Below are positions 27,849 through 35,089 of a DNA stretch of 64,000 bases, piece after piece. The notes beneath the pieces were generated by a model. It did no database searches. It was not told the origin of the DNA and saw nothing but the letters and a program-made list of their open reading frames with translations. The stretch's first letter is position 1; the number at the start of each line of letters is the position of its first letter. The translations under genes were made by a program, and so were the position numbers. Origin of the DNA: Micromonospora cathayae (GTDB taxonomy: Bacteria; Actinomycetota; Actinomycetes; Mycobacteriales; Micromonosporaceae); the NCBI RefSeq assembly GCF_028993575.1, contig NZ_CP118615.1, positions 6,353,001-6,417,000 of the forward strand. Direction: 5' to 3'.

Positions 27849-29006
27849 TCAGCTGAGCTTGATCTCCTGCTGCGCGGTGATCTGGCCGCCCTTGATCTCG
27901 TACGCCCAGATCACGACCTTGGACTTGTCGACGTCACCGGTCTCGTCGAACTTGATGTACTTCGAGACGCCCTGCTTGTCGTAGGCGTCCACCCACTCCA
28001 GCAGTTCCTTACGGGTGGTCTTGCCGGCGGCGTAGCCCTCCAGCAGCACCATCGCGCCGTCGTAGCCCTCGGCGCCGTAGGAGCCCGGCGCCTGGCCGTA
28101 CTCCTTCTCGTAGTCGGCGGAGAAGGTGCCACCGGCCTCGGCGGCCGGCAGGCACGGGCAGGTCACGATCGCACCCTCGGCGCCGGCACCGGCACCCGAG
28201 GCGAAGCCGGGGTCGTAGAGGCCGTCGAAGCCGAGGAACTTCGCGGTCACGCCGGAGGCACGCATCTGCTTCACCAGCGGGGCGGCCTCGTTGGTGTAAC
28301 CGCCGTAGGTGATCGCGTCCGCACCCGAAGACTTGATCTTCGAGATGGTGGCGTCGAAGTTGGTCTGGTCGGTCTGGACCTTGTCCTCGCCGACGACCTT
28401 CGCGCCCAGGCCCTTCTTGACCTCGGCGATGATGCCCGCACCGTACGGCTGGCCGTCGTCGATCACGAAGACCTTGCTCGGCTTGACCACGTTGTTCAGG
28501 TAGGTCACGGCCGCCGCGCCCTGGGTGGCGTCGTTGCCGACCACCCGGTGGAACGACTTGTTGCCGGCGGTGGTCAGCTCGGCGGCGGTCGCCGACGGGC
28601 TCACCATGACCATCTCGGCGGCCTCGTAGATCGGCATGGTGGCCTTGGTCTCGCCGGAGAAGTGCCCGCCGATCACCGAGGTGAACGACTGGTCCTGCGC
28701 GACCTGGTTCGCGACCGGGGTGGCCTGGGTCGGGTCACCGGTGGTGTCGAACTCCTTGAGCTCGACCTTGCAGTCCGGGTTCTTCTCGTTGTGCTGCTTC
28801 ACGGCCAGCTTCGCGCCGTTCAGCGACGGCAGCACCAGACCGGCGTTCGGGCCGGTGAAGGCACCGAAGATAGCGATCTTGCCGCCGCACTTGCCGTCGC
28901 CACCGCCGGCCTCGCTGTCGCTGCCGGCGTCCTGGCAGCCGGCGGACGCGAACAACGCCGCCGCCAGACCGACGGCGCCCAGCGCCCGTACATAGTTACG
29001 CCTCAC
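27849..29006 (-). CDS. Branched-chain amino acid ABC transporter substrate-binding lipoprotein LivJ-like
   Basis: 385 aa. A signal peptide ends in the lipobox ASAGC with C24, so the protein is membrane-anchored outside the cell. The mature part is a periplasmic-binding-protein type I fold (KIAIFGAFTGPNAGLVLPSLNGAKLAV) of the Leu/Ile/Val-binding group. GTG 29006 (VRRNYVRALG) is used, with AGGAAG/GGAGG upstream. It is the first gene of the livJHMGF operon; the specific ligand cannot be inferred. The 230 bp upstream should hold the operon promoter, which was not identified. Confidence 0.92.
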   Translation of the reverse strand: MRRNYVRALGAVGLAAALFASAGCQDAGSDSEAGGGDGKCGGKIAIFGAFTGPNAGLVLPSLNGAKLAVKQHNEKNPDCKVELKEFDTTGDPTQATPVANQVAQDQSFTSVIGGHFSGETKATMPIYEAAEMVMVSPSATAAELTTAGNKSFHRVVGNDATQGAAAVTYLNNVVKPSKVFVIDDGQPYGAGIIAEVKKGLGAKVVGEDKVQTDQTNFDATISKIKSSGADAITYGGYTNEAAPLVKQMRASGVTAKFLGFDGLYDPGFASGAGAGAEGAIVTCPCLPAAEAGGTFSADYEKEYGQAPGSYGAEGYDGAMVLLEGYAAGKTTRKELLEWVDAYDKQGVSKYIKFDETGDVDKSKVVIWAYEIKGGQITAQQEIKLS

Positions 29007-29236
29007 GGCTTCCTGACCTCCTCCAGATGCAGGCACGGCGTCCCGGAGGGGCCACGATCACGCCCGGCAGCACTGCCACTCCCCGGTGAGGATCCGCACA
29101 CCTGCGTTACGGCTCGTGATGGCGGAGCGTACTGGAGCCGTAATCCGTCCCGGAAGGCCTGAAAGCCAGGCTTGCCAAAACGTTACGAACAAAAGCGTCG
29201 ATGATCCTCCGGCCGTCACACGTGGGAAACCACGAA

Positions 29237-30487
29237 TCAGTCCCCCGGAAGGGAGGCGAGAAATACCCGACCGGCGCTTGCGTCGTCCACCACCAGCAAC
29301 AGCCGCTCCCCCGACGCCGCCAGCGCCACCGACCGCTCCGCCCCGGCCGGCATCGACACCGGCACCTCCACCGACCGCCACGAGTCGCCCCGGTCGGTCG
29401 ACGCCCACAGCGCGTGCCCGCCGCCGTCCACCGTCACCGCGACCAGCCGACCCGCCACCACCGTCAGCCCCCGGATCCCCGGCACCCCGTCCACCCGGGC
29501 CGTCCCGAACCCCCCGGCCACCCGCCACCCGCCGGCTTCCGCGTCGCCACCGGCCGTCGGGGTGCCGCTGGTCGCCGGGCCGCCGCCGGCTGCCGGAGAT
29601 CCGTCGGCCGGGGCCGCGTCCGCGCGCCAGGTGCCGAAGGCCCGACCCCGCAGCCCCACCGCCACCGGTACGCCGTCCAGCAGCACCACCCGCTGCAACT
29701 CGTCGTACTCCGGCCCACCCGGCACCGGCACCCGCTGCCAGGCCACCCCGTCGGCCGACGTCCAGGCCAGCGGATCCCGGTCGGTCCGACCCGCCGGCAC
29801 CAGGCCACCCACCATCAGCCACCGGCCGTCGTGCCCGACGGCGTCGAAACCCCACGTCTCGCCGCGGGCGTCCGAGGCCAGTTCCGGCGCGCCCTCGACG
29901 ATGGTGAACCGGTTCGAGTCCGGCGACACCCAGCTCGCCGCGCCACCCGTCCGGTTCCCCGTGATCAACCAACCGGGCGGGCCGGCCACCATCCGGGCCA
30001 CGTTCACCGCCCGGGGACCACCGAACAACTCGAACGGGGCGGTCACCTCGGCCAGCGAACCGTCCGGCAACTGCCGCCAGCTACTGGTGCGGGGATTGGC
30101 GTGCGCGCCACCGCGCTTCGACCCCAGTAGCGCCACCCGGCCGTCCCGGCAGGCCACCGAGTACAGCACGTGCTGCTTGCCGTAGTACGACTTCGGCAGC
30201 ATCGCGATGGACGTCCAGGTCGTCCCGTCGGCGCTGGTCCAGGCCGCCGGGCGGGTCGCGCCGGCGGCGTCGGCCACCCCACCCAGCACGTACCACCGGT
30301 CGGCGCAGGCCGCCGCGTCGCGGACCAGCAACCGGCCCGGCGGCCCCGGTGGGGCGGGCAGCGTCACCGGCTGCCAGGCGGGCGTGATCGGCGGCGGCGC
30401 AGCCGCGTCCGGGTCGGCAGCTGGCTCGCAGGCGGTGGACAGCACGGCGACCAGAGCGAGCAGCGCCACCGCGCGCCGGGAAGACAT
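29237..30487 (-). CDS. Secreted lipoprotein with sialidase-like (BNR/Asp-box) repeats
   Basis: 416 aa. A short signal peptide ends in LSTAC with lipidated C20. The rest shows recurring Asp-box-like motifs such as WTSADGTTWTS, WTSADGVAWQR and WASTDRGDSWRS, indicating a beta-propeller of the sialidase/exo-alpha fold without recognisable catalytic residues. A Gly/Ala/Pro-rich stretch (ADGSPAAGGGPATSG) interrupts it near residue 285. Probable extracellular binding or scaffold role; substrate unknown. The ATG is preceded by TAGCAT and 7 nt, so it may be leaderless. Confidence 0.75.
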   Translation of the reverse strand: MSSRRAVALLALVAVLSTACEPAADPDAAAPPPITPAWQPVTLPAPPGPPGRLLVRDAAACADRWYVLGGVADAAGATRPAAWTSADGTTWTSIAMLPKSYYGKQHVLYSVACRDGRVALLGSKRGGAHANPRTSSWRQLPDGSLAEVTAPFELFGGPRAVNVARMVAGPPGWLITGNRTGGAASWVSPDSNRFTIVEGAPELASDARGETWGFDAVGHDGRWLMVGGLVPAGRTDRDPLAWTSADGVAWQRVPVPGGPEYDELQRVVLLDGVPVAVGLRGRAFGTWRADAAPADGSPAAGGGPATSGTPTAGGDAEAGGWRVAGGFGTARVDGVPGIRGLTVVAGRLVAVTVDGGGHALWASTDRGDSWRSVEVPVSMPAGAERSVALAASGERLLLVVDDASAGRVFLASLPGD

Positions 30488-30494
30488 GGACGGA

Positions 30495-30500
30495 ATGCTA
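30495..30500 (-). promoter_or_regulatory. -10 box (TAGCAT) for the leaderless lipoprotein gene
   Basis: TAGCAT ends 7 nt before ATG 30487 on the minus strand; no ribosome binding site is seen. Confidence 0.45.
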
Positions 30501-30542
30501 TCCAGCTCCCGCCCGGAAATGTGACCCCCGGCACAGCCAAGA

Positions 30543-31163
30543 TCAGGAGGCGGGCTGCTCCACCTCGCCGCCGGCGGTCTCGGCCAGGATCCGCTCGGCG
30601 ACCTCCTTCATGGTCATCCGGTGGTCCATCGCGGTCCGCTGGATCCACTTGAACGCCTGCGGCTCGGTCATCCCGTAGGTGGTCATCAGCGCGCCCTTGG
30701 CCCGCTCCACCGTCTTGCGGATCTCCAGCCGGTCGGTGAGGCTGGCGACCTCCGCCTCCAGCGCGGCGACCTCGGAGTACCGGGAGAGGGCGATCTCCAC
30801 CGCCGGGACCAGGTCGCTCTTCTGGAAGGGCTTCACCAGGTACGCCATCGCGCCGGCCGCCCGCGCCCGCTCCACCAGGTCCCGCTGGCTGAACGCGGTC
30901 AGGATGATCACCGGGGCGATCCGCGCGCCGGCGATCCGCTCGGCGGCGGCCAACCCGTCCATGATCGGCATCTTGATGTCGAGGATGACCAGGTCGGGCT
31001 TGAGCTCCTCGGCCAGCCGAACGGCGGTCTCACCGTCACCGGCCTCGCCGACCACCTCGTAGCCCTCCTCGACGAGCATCTCGGCCAGATCGAGCCGGAT
31101 CAGCGCCTCGTCCTCCGCGATCAGTACGCGCCTGCGCTCGGCATCCGTCTGCGTCTCGGCCAC
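30543..31163 (-). CDS. pdtaR: ANTAR-domain response regulator, PdtaR-like
   Basis: 206 aa. An N-terminal receiver domain has E17-D18, phospho-acceptor D62 (LVILDIKMP) and the conserved lysine in YLVKPF; the C-terminal ANTAR RNA-binding domain follows (RKTVERAKGALMTTYGMTEPQAFKWIQRTAM). PdtaR of M. tuberculosis binds paired hairpins in nascent RNA and prevents termination, controlled by the histidine kinase PdtaS, which is not in this window. GTG 31163 is favoured (GGGAG 8 nt upstream); GTG 31178 is an alternative. Position near polA/rpsA agrees with the mycobacterial locus. Confidence 0.92.
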   Translation of the reverse strand: MAETQTDAERRRVLIAEDEALIRLDLAEMLVEEGYEVVGEAGDGETAVRLAEELKPDLVILDIKMPIMDGLAAAERIAGARIAPVIILTAFSQRDLVERARAAGAMAYLVKPFQKSDLVPAVEIALSRYSEVAALEAEVASLTDRLEIRKTVERAKGALMTTYGMTEPQAFKWIQRTAMDHRMTMKEVAERILAETAGGEVEQPAS

Positions 31164-31246
31164 CAGCCCTACTCCCACCGTCGATCATCAAACCGCTGCC
31201 ACCCATGTTCCCGCAGAAGCCTAGTCCGGTACAGTTGGACCCACCC

Positions 31247-31329
31247 GCCGGGATGGTGGAACGGCATACACGGAAGTCTCAAACACTTCTGCCCGAAAGG
31301 GCTTGCGGGTTCGAATCCCGCTCCCGGCA
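31247..31329 (+). tRNA. tRNA-Leu (anticodon CAA)
   Basis: Acceptor stem GCCGGGA/TCCCGGC is perfect, the T arm GCGGG-TTCGAAT-CCCGC is perfect, and the anticodon stem GAAGT/ACTTC closes the loop CTCAAAC with anticodon CAA. A long variable arm (TGCCCGAAAGGGCTT) confirms the class II leucine type. The CCA end is not encoded. A TACAGT element about 12 nt upstream is a possible -10. The HTH-LAGLIDADG gene starts 32 bp downstream. Confidence 0.95.
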
Positions 31330-31361
31330 CTTCTGTCATACACCCGTTCGATACTGACCGG

Positions 31362-32111
31362 GTGCACCCACCCGAGGTTCGGGCCCGCGCCCGCACGCTC
31401 TACCTGTCCGGCGCGACGGTGGCGGAAGCAGCGCGCGCGGTCGGCCTCCCCTACGGCACCGTCCGGCACTGGTGCGTGGACAGACCGGTCCCCAGGCAGC
31501 AGAGCACCGCATTGCGGTGCTTCCGCTGTCGGCCGGGCCTCGAGCAACCGTCAGCTCCGGCTGCCTACGCCTACCTCCTCGGCCTGTACCTCGGCGACGG
31601 CCACCTCGTCACCAACACGCGCATACCCGTACTGCGCATCTACTGCGCGAACGCGTGGCCCGGTCTGATCGACGCCTGCGAGACGGCGATGCTGGACGTC
31701 CTGGCCGCCAACGTCCAGCGGGTCCGTGACGTGGGTTGCGTCAAGGTACAGAGCTATGGCATGCACTGGCCGTGCCTGTTGCCGCAGCACGGGCCCGGCA
31801 AGAAGCACAATCGGCCGATCATCCTCGCCGACTGGCAGCGCAGGATCGTCGGTGCGCACCCCGGGGACTTCGTCCGCGGTCTCATCCACTCCGACGGATG
31901 CCGGGTCGCCAATCGGGTGACCACCAGGGGCAAGGCGTACGTCTATCCGCGGTACATGTTCACCAACGAGTCGGCCGACATCATGGGCCTGTGCCAGTGG
32001 GCGCTCGACCTGCTCGACATCCCCTGGCGGATGAACCGCCGTAACTCGTTGTCCGTCGCGCGCCGGGAGGCGGTCGCCGCCCTCGACCGGCACGTCGGCC
32101 CGAAGTCCTGA
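31362..32111 (+). CDS. Helix-turn-helix protein with LAGLIDADG homing-endonuclease fold
   Basis: 249 aa. The N-terminus holds a resolvase-like HTH (LSGATVAEAARAVGLPYGTVRHW). The rest has two LAGLIDADG motifs: YLLGLYLGDG at about 71-80 and FVRGLIHSDG at 170-179, each with the terminal Asp of a metal-binding homing endonuclease. It is not inside an intron or intein. Relatives are often annotated as transcriptional regulators in actinomycetes; WhiA is a precedent for a LAGLIDADG fold turned DNA-binding regulator. GTG 31362 starts 32 bp after tRNA-Leu. The longer frame through the tRNA is rejected. Active endonuclease or regulator is undecided. Confidence 0.8.
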   Translation: MHPPEVRARARTLYLSGATVAEAARAVGLPYGTVRHWCVDRPVPRQQSTALRCFRCRPGLEQPSAPAAYAYLLGLYLGDGHLVTNTRIPVLRIYCANAWPGLIDACETAMLDVLAANVQRVRDVGCVKVQSYGMHWPCLLPQHGPGKKHNRPIILADWQRRIVGAHPGDFVRGLIHSDGCRVANRVTTRGKAYVYPRYMFTNESADIMGLCQWALDLLDIPWRMNRRNSLSVARREAVAALDRHVGPKS

Positions 32112-32163
32112 CGGTCCGTGCCGGCCGCCGCACGAGGTCGTCAGGCCGTCGTACGCCCGGGGG

Positions 32164-33339
32164 TCAGATGGTGTCGAGCGCTTGGGCGAGGTCGGCGCGC
32201 AGGTCGTCGGGGTCCTCCAGGCCGACGGAGACGCGCAGCAGGCCGGGGGCCGGTTTGGCCTCCCCCGCGACGGGCCGGTGGGTGAGCGAGGCCGGGTGCT
32301 GGATGAGGGTGTCGACGCCACCGAGCGAGACGGCGTGGGTGATCAGCTGGCAGGCTGCGGCGACGGTGGCGGCGGCGGGCGCTCCGCCGCGTACCTCGAA
32401 GGCGAGCAGGCTGCCGGTGCCGCGCAGTTGCCGGCCGACGAGCCCGGCGGGGTCGTCGAGGCTGGGGTGGTGGACGCGCGCGACGGCGGGGTGGCCGGTG
32501 AGCCAGGCGGCGAGTTTCTCCGCGCCGGCCTGTTGGGCGCGGACCCGCAGCGGGAGGGTCTGTAGGCCGCGGTGCAGCAGGTACGCGCCGAGCGGGTGGA
32601 GGATCGCGCCGGTGAGGGCGCGGACCTGGCGCAGTCGGGTGGCCCACCCGGCGTCGCAGGCGACGACGCCGGCGAGGACGTCGCCGTGCCCGCCGATGCT
32701 CTTGGTGGCGCTGTGCAGGACGAGGGTGGCGCCGTGCCGGGCGGGTTGCTGGAGGACCGGGGTGGCGACGGTGTTGTCGACGAGCAGCGGCACGTCGCCG
32801 CAGGCGGCGGCGAGGGCGTCGAGGTCGACCAGGTCGAGGGTGGGGTTGGCGGGGGTCTCCACGACGACCAGGGCGGTGTCGGGGCGGACGGCGGTGGCGA
32901 CCTGGTGGGGGTGGGCCCAGGTGACGGTGGTGCCGAGCAGTCCGGTGGCGAGGACGTGGTCGGTGCCGCCGTAGAGGGGGCGGACGGCGACGACGTGCCG
33001 GTTCCCGTCGCGGGTGGCGGCGAGTAGGCAGGCGGTGAGGGCGGCCATGCCGCTGGCGAAGGCGACCGCGTCGGTGGTTTCTTCGAGGTGGGCGAGGGCG
33101 GTCTCGAAGCGGGCCACGGTGGGGTTCCAGAGCCGCTGGTAGACGGCGTTGCCGCCGGCCGGGAGGGGGTTGCCGGTGGCGAGGGTCTCGTACGCGTCGC
33201 CGCCGTCGCCGACCGAGGGCAGCGGGTTGGTGGTGGACAGGTCGATGGGTGGCACGTGGACGCCCAGGCCGGCGAGGTCGTCGCGGCCGGCGTGCACGGC
33301 CCGGGTGTCGAGGGCGGTCATGGCGGAAGCGTCGAACAT
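32164..33339 (-). CDS. Cys/Met-metabolism PLP-dependent enzyme, cystathionine gamma-lyase/synthase type
   Basis: 391 aa, fold type I PLP enzyme of the trans-sulfuration family. The PLP lysine is K213 in LHSATKSIGGHGD, with PLYGGTDHV and the C-terminal GGVDTLIQHPASLTH typical of cystathionine beta/gamma-lyases and methionine gamma-lyases. Reaction specificity cannot be fixed by eye. Start ATG 33339 is used; ATG 33321 is an alternative. It is divergent from an Lrp/AsnC gene, and a palindrome over its -10 (TAGAAT) suggests direct control by that regulator. Confidence 0.88.
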   Translation of the reverse strand: MFDASAMTALDTRAVHAGRDDLAGLGVHVPPIDLSTTNPLPSVGDGGDAYETLATGNPLPAGGNAVYQRLWNPTVARFETALAHLEETTDAVAFASGMAALTACLLAATRDGNRHVVAVRPLYGGTDHVLATGLLGTTVTWAHPHQVATAVRPDTALVVVETPANPTLDLVDLDALAAACGDVPLLVDNTVATPVLQQPARHGATLVLHSATKSIGGHGDVLAGVVACDAGWATRLRQVRALTGAILHPLGAYLLHRGLQTLPLRVRAQQAGAEKLAAWLTGHPAVARVHHPSLDDPAGLVGRQLRGTGSLLAFEVRGGAPAAATVAAACQLITHAVSLGGVDTLIQHPASLTHRPVAGEAKPAPGLLRVSVGLEDPDDLRADLAQALDTI

Positions 33340-33363
33340 AGCGATGTGACGGGGCAAGGCTTC

Positions 33364-33379
33364 CGTAGAAGATTCTACG
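33364..33379. promoter_or_regulatory. Palindrome CGTAGAA-N2-TTCTACG, candidate Lrp-type operator over a -10 box
   Basis: In the 83-bp gap between divergent genes a perfect 7+7 inverted repeat surrounds TAGAAT (33377-33372, minus strand), a good -10 box for the gamma-lyase gene, 32 nt before its ATG. Lrp/AsnC dimers bind such dyads; binding here would block the lyase promoter. Confidence 0.55.
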
Positions 33380-33422
33380 TGTCTGCTTTGGCTTCGACGG
33401 ATGTTCGGTAGATCATGGGTGG

Positions 33423-33902
33423 ATGCCAGTCGGATCGAATGTTGTACGGCCGTTCGCCGCCCTGGACGACACCGATCGCGCCATCCTCGCCGTGTTGGCG
33501 GGTGACGGGCGGATCCCGAACAACGCGCTCGCCGAACGGGTGGGGGTGGCCCCGTCGACCTGCCTGTCCCGGGTGCGGGCGTTGCGGGAGTGCGGGGCGA
33601 TCCGGGGTTTCCACGCGGACGTGGATCCGGCGGCGGTGGGTCTGCCGTTGCAGGCGCTGGTGTCGGTGCGGTTGACCGCGCACGAGCGGGCGGCGGTGGA
33701 CGCGTTCCGGGCCCGGTCGGCGCGGTTGCCGGGGGTGGTGTCGGTGTTCCACGTGGCGGGCGCGGACGACTACGTGCTGCACGTGCGGGCGGCGTCGGGC
33801 GACGCGCTGCGGGACTTCGTACTGGACCATCTGGCGGTGGATCCGGTGGTGCAGCACACCCAGACCAGTCTGATCTTCGAGCAGGTGCGGGGTACGGGTT
33901 GA
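33423..33902 (+). CDS. Lrp/AsnC family transcriptional regulator
   Basis: 159 aa. An N-terminal winged HTH (LDDTDRAILAVLAGDGRIPNNALAERVGVAPSTCLSRVRALRECG) and a C-terminal RAM ligand-binding domain (VVSVFHVAGADDYVLHV) make a standard Lrp/AsnC protein. ATG 33423 is used; an in-frame GTG lies 24 nt on. Its position opposite a sulfur amino acid lyase suggests it senses an amino acid and controls that gene, as for divergently paired Lrp-type regulators in general. Confidence 0.92.
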   Translation: MPVGSNVVRPFAALDDTDRAILAVLAGDGRIPNNALAERVGVAPSTCLSRVRALRECGAIRGFHADVDPAAVGLPLQALVSVRLTAHERAAVDAFRARSARLPGVVSVFHVAGADDYVLHVRAASGDALRDFVLDHLAVDPVVQHTQTSLIFEQVRGTG

Positions 33903-33947
33903 CGGCGGCGGGGAAGAATCCGGGCACGTGCCGGGTTGGCACTGCGT

Positions 33948-34958
33948 GTGATCGACGTACCGTTGTCTGTTCTTGATCTTGCTCCGGTCGCGGCGGGGGC
34001 GTCCGCCGGGGCGGCGCTGCGACACACCACCGAGCTGGCCCGGCGGACGGAGGAACTGGGCTACCACCGGTTCTGGGTGGCCGAACACCACAACATGCCG
34101 GCGATCGCCTCGTCGGCGCCGGCGGTGCTGATCGCCCACCTGGCGGCGCACACCTCGACGATCCGGTTGGGGTCCGGCGGGGTGATGCTGCCGAACCACG
34201 CGCCGCTGGTGGTGGCCGAGCAGTTCGGCACCCTGGAGGCGTTGCACCCGGGCCGGATCGACCTGGGCATCGGGCGGGCGCCCGGCACCGACCAGGTGAC
34301 CGCGCTGGCGTTACGCCGGACCGTGGAGGGGCTGTCGGCGGAGGGGTTCCCCCGGGAGCTGGCGGACCTGATGAACTACTTCAGCGGGGACCGGCCGGGG
34401 CCCATCGTGGCGACGCCGGGGCGGGGTGAGCGGCCGGCGATCTGGCTGCTCGGGTCGAGCGGGTTCAGCGCGCAACTGGCCGGGACGCTGGGTCTGCCGT
34501 TCTCGTTCGCGCACCACTTCAGCGCGGCGAACACCGAGCCGGCGCTGGCGCTGTACCGGCGCAGCTTCCGGCCGTCGCAGTGGTTGGAGCGGCCGTACGC
34601 GATGGTGGCGGTGAACACCGTCTGCGCGGAGACCGACGAGCGGGCGCGGTGGCTGGCCGGGCCGGCCGGGCTGTCGTTCCTGAAGCTGCGCTCGGGTCGG
34701 CCGGAGCCGCTGGTCAGCCCGGAGGAGGCGGCGGCGTACCCGTACACGGCGATGGAGCGGGAGTTCGTGGCGTCACGCGGGGACGGCCAGGCGATGGGCT
34801 CACCGGAGACGGTCCGCCGGCAGTTGACCGAGCTGCTGGCCCGTACCGGCGCGGACGAGCTGATGCTGACCGCGATGGTGTACGACGTGGCGGACCGGGT
34901 CCGGTCGTTCGAGCTGGTCGCGGAGCAGGTGGCAGGCGGGCTGCGCCGGACGGACTGA
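33948..34958 (+). CDS. LLM class flavin-dependent oxidoreductase
   Basis: About 336 aa, bacterial-luciferase-like TIM barrel. The N-terminal [10 protein letters not shown], then [10 protein letters not shown] and [36 protein letters not shown], identify the common actinobacterial LLM subgroup that uses FMN or F420; the natural substrate is unknown. Start is uncertain between TTG 33936 and GTG 33948; neither has a good ribosome binding site. It lies 45 bp after the Lrp gene on the same strand and may be co-transcribed. Followed by a strong hairpin. Confidence 0.88.
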   Translation: MIDVPLSVLDLAPVAAGASAGAALRHTTELARRTEELGYHRFWVAEHHNMPAIASSAPAVLIAHLAAHTSTIRLGSGGVMLPNHAPLVVAEQFGTLEALHPGRIDLGIGRAPGTDQVTALALRRTVEGLSAEGFPRELADLMNYFSGDRPGPIVATPGRGERPAIWLLGSSGFSAQLAGTLGLPFSFAHHFSAANTEPALALYRRSFRPSQWLERPYAMVAVNTVCAETDERARWLAGPAGLSFLKLRSGRPEPLVSPEEAAAYPYTAMEREFVASRGDGQAMGSPETVRRQLTELLARTGADELMLTAMVYDVADRVRSFELVAEQVAGGLRRTD

Positions 34959-35048
34959 CACCGGGCGGACCGAAGGCGCACGGACCGAAGGCGGGGCGGA
35001 CTGACACCGGGCGGGCCGACGCCGGGCGGACCGAAGGCGGGGCGCCGG

Positions 35049-35085
35049 GGTGTGCGGGGGCACCGGGAGGGTGCCCCCGCACACC
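35049..35085. terminator. Bidirectional hairpin between LLM oxidoreductase and rhamnogalacturonan lyase
   Basis: 14-bp perfect inverted repeat GGTGTGCGGGGGCA / TGCCCCCGCACACC with a 9-nt loop, between convergent stops. Upstream, 34959-35045 carries three degenerate GGACCGAAGGCG repeats. Confidence 0.75.
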
Positions 35086-35089
35086 AGGG

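Noticed and set aside
30621-31361. Extension of the LAGLIDADG gene upstream through the tRNA-Leu
   Set aside because: The open frame continues only because of base composition; it overlaps pdtaR antisense and the tRNA, and GTG 31362 begins the recognisable protein.
33923-33932. GGCACGTGCC palindrome before the LLM oxidoreductase gene
   Set aside because: It extends only 10 bp, lies at the likely start-codon region with no matching promoter, and such short GC palindromes are common here.
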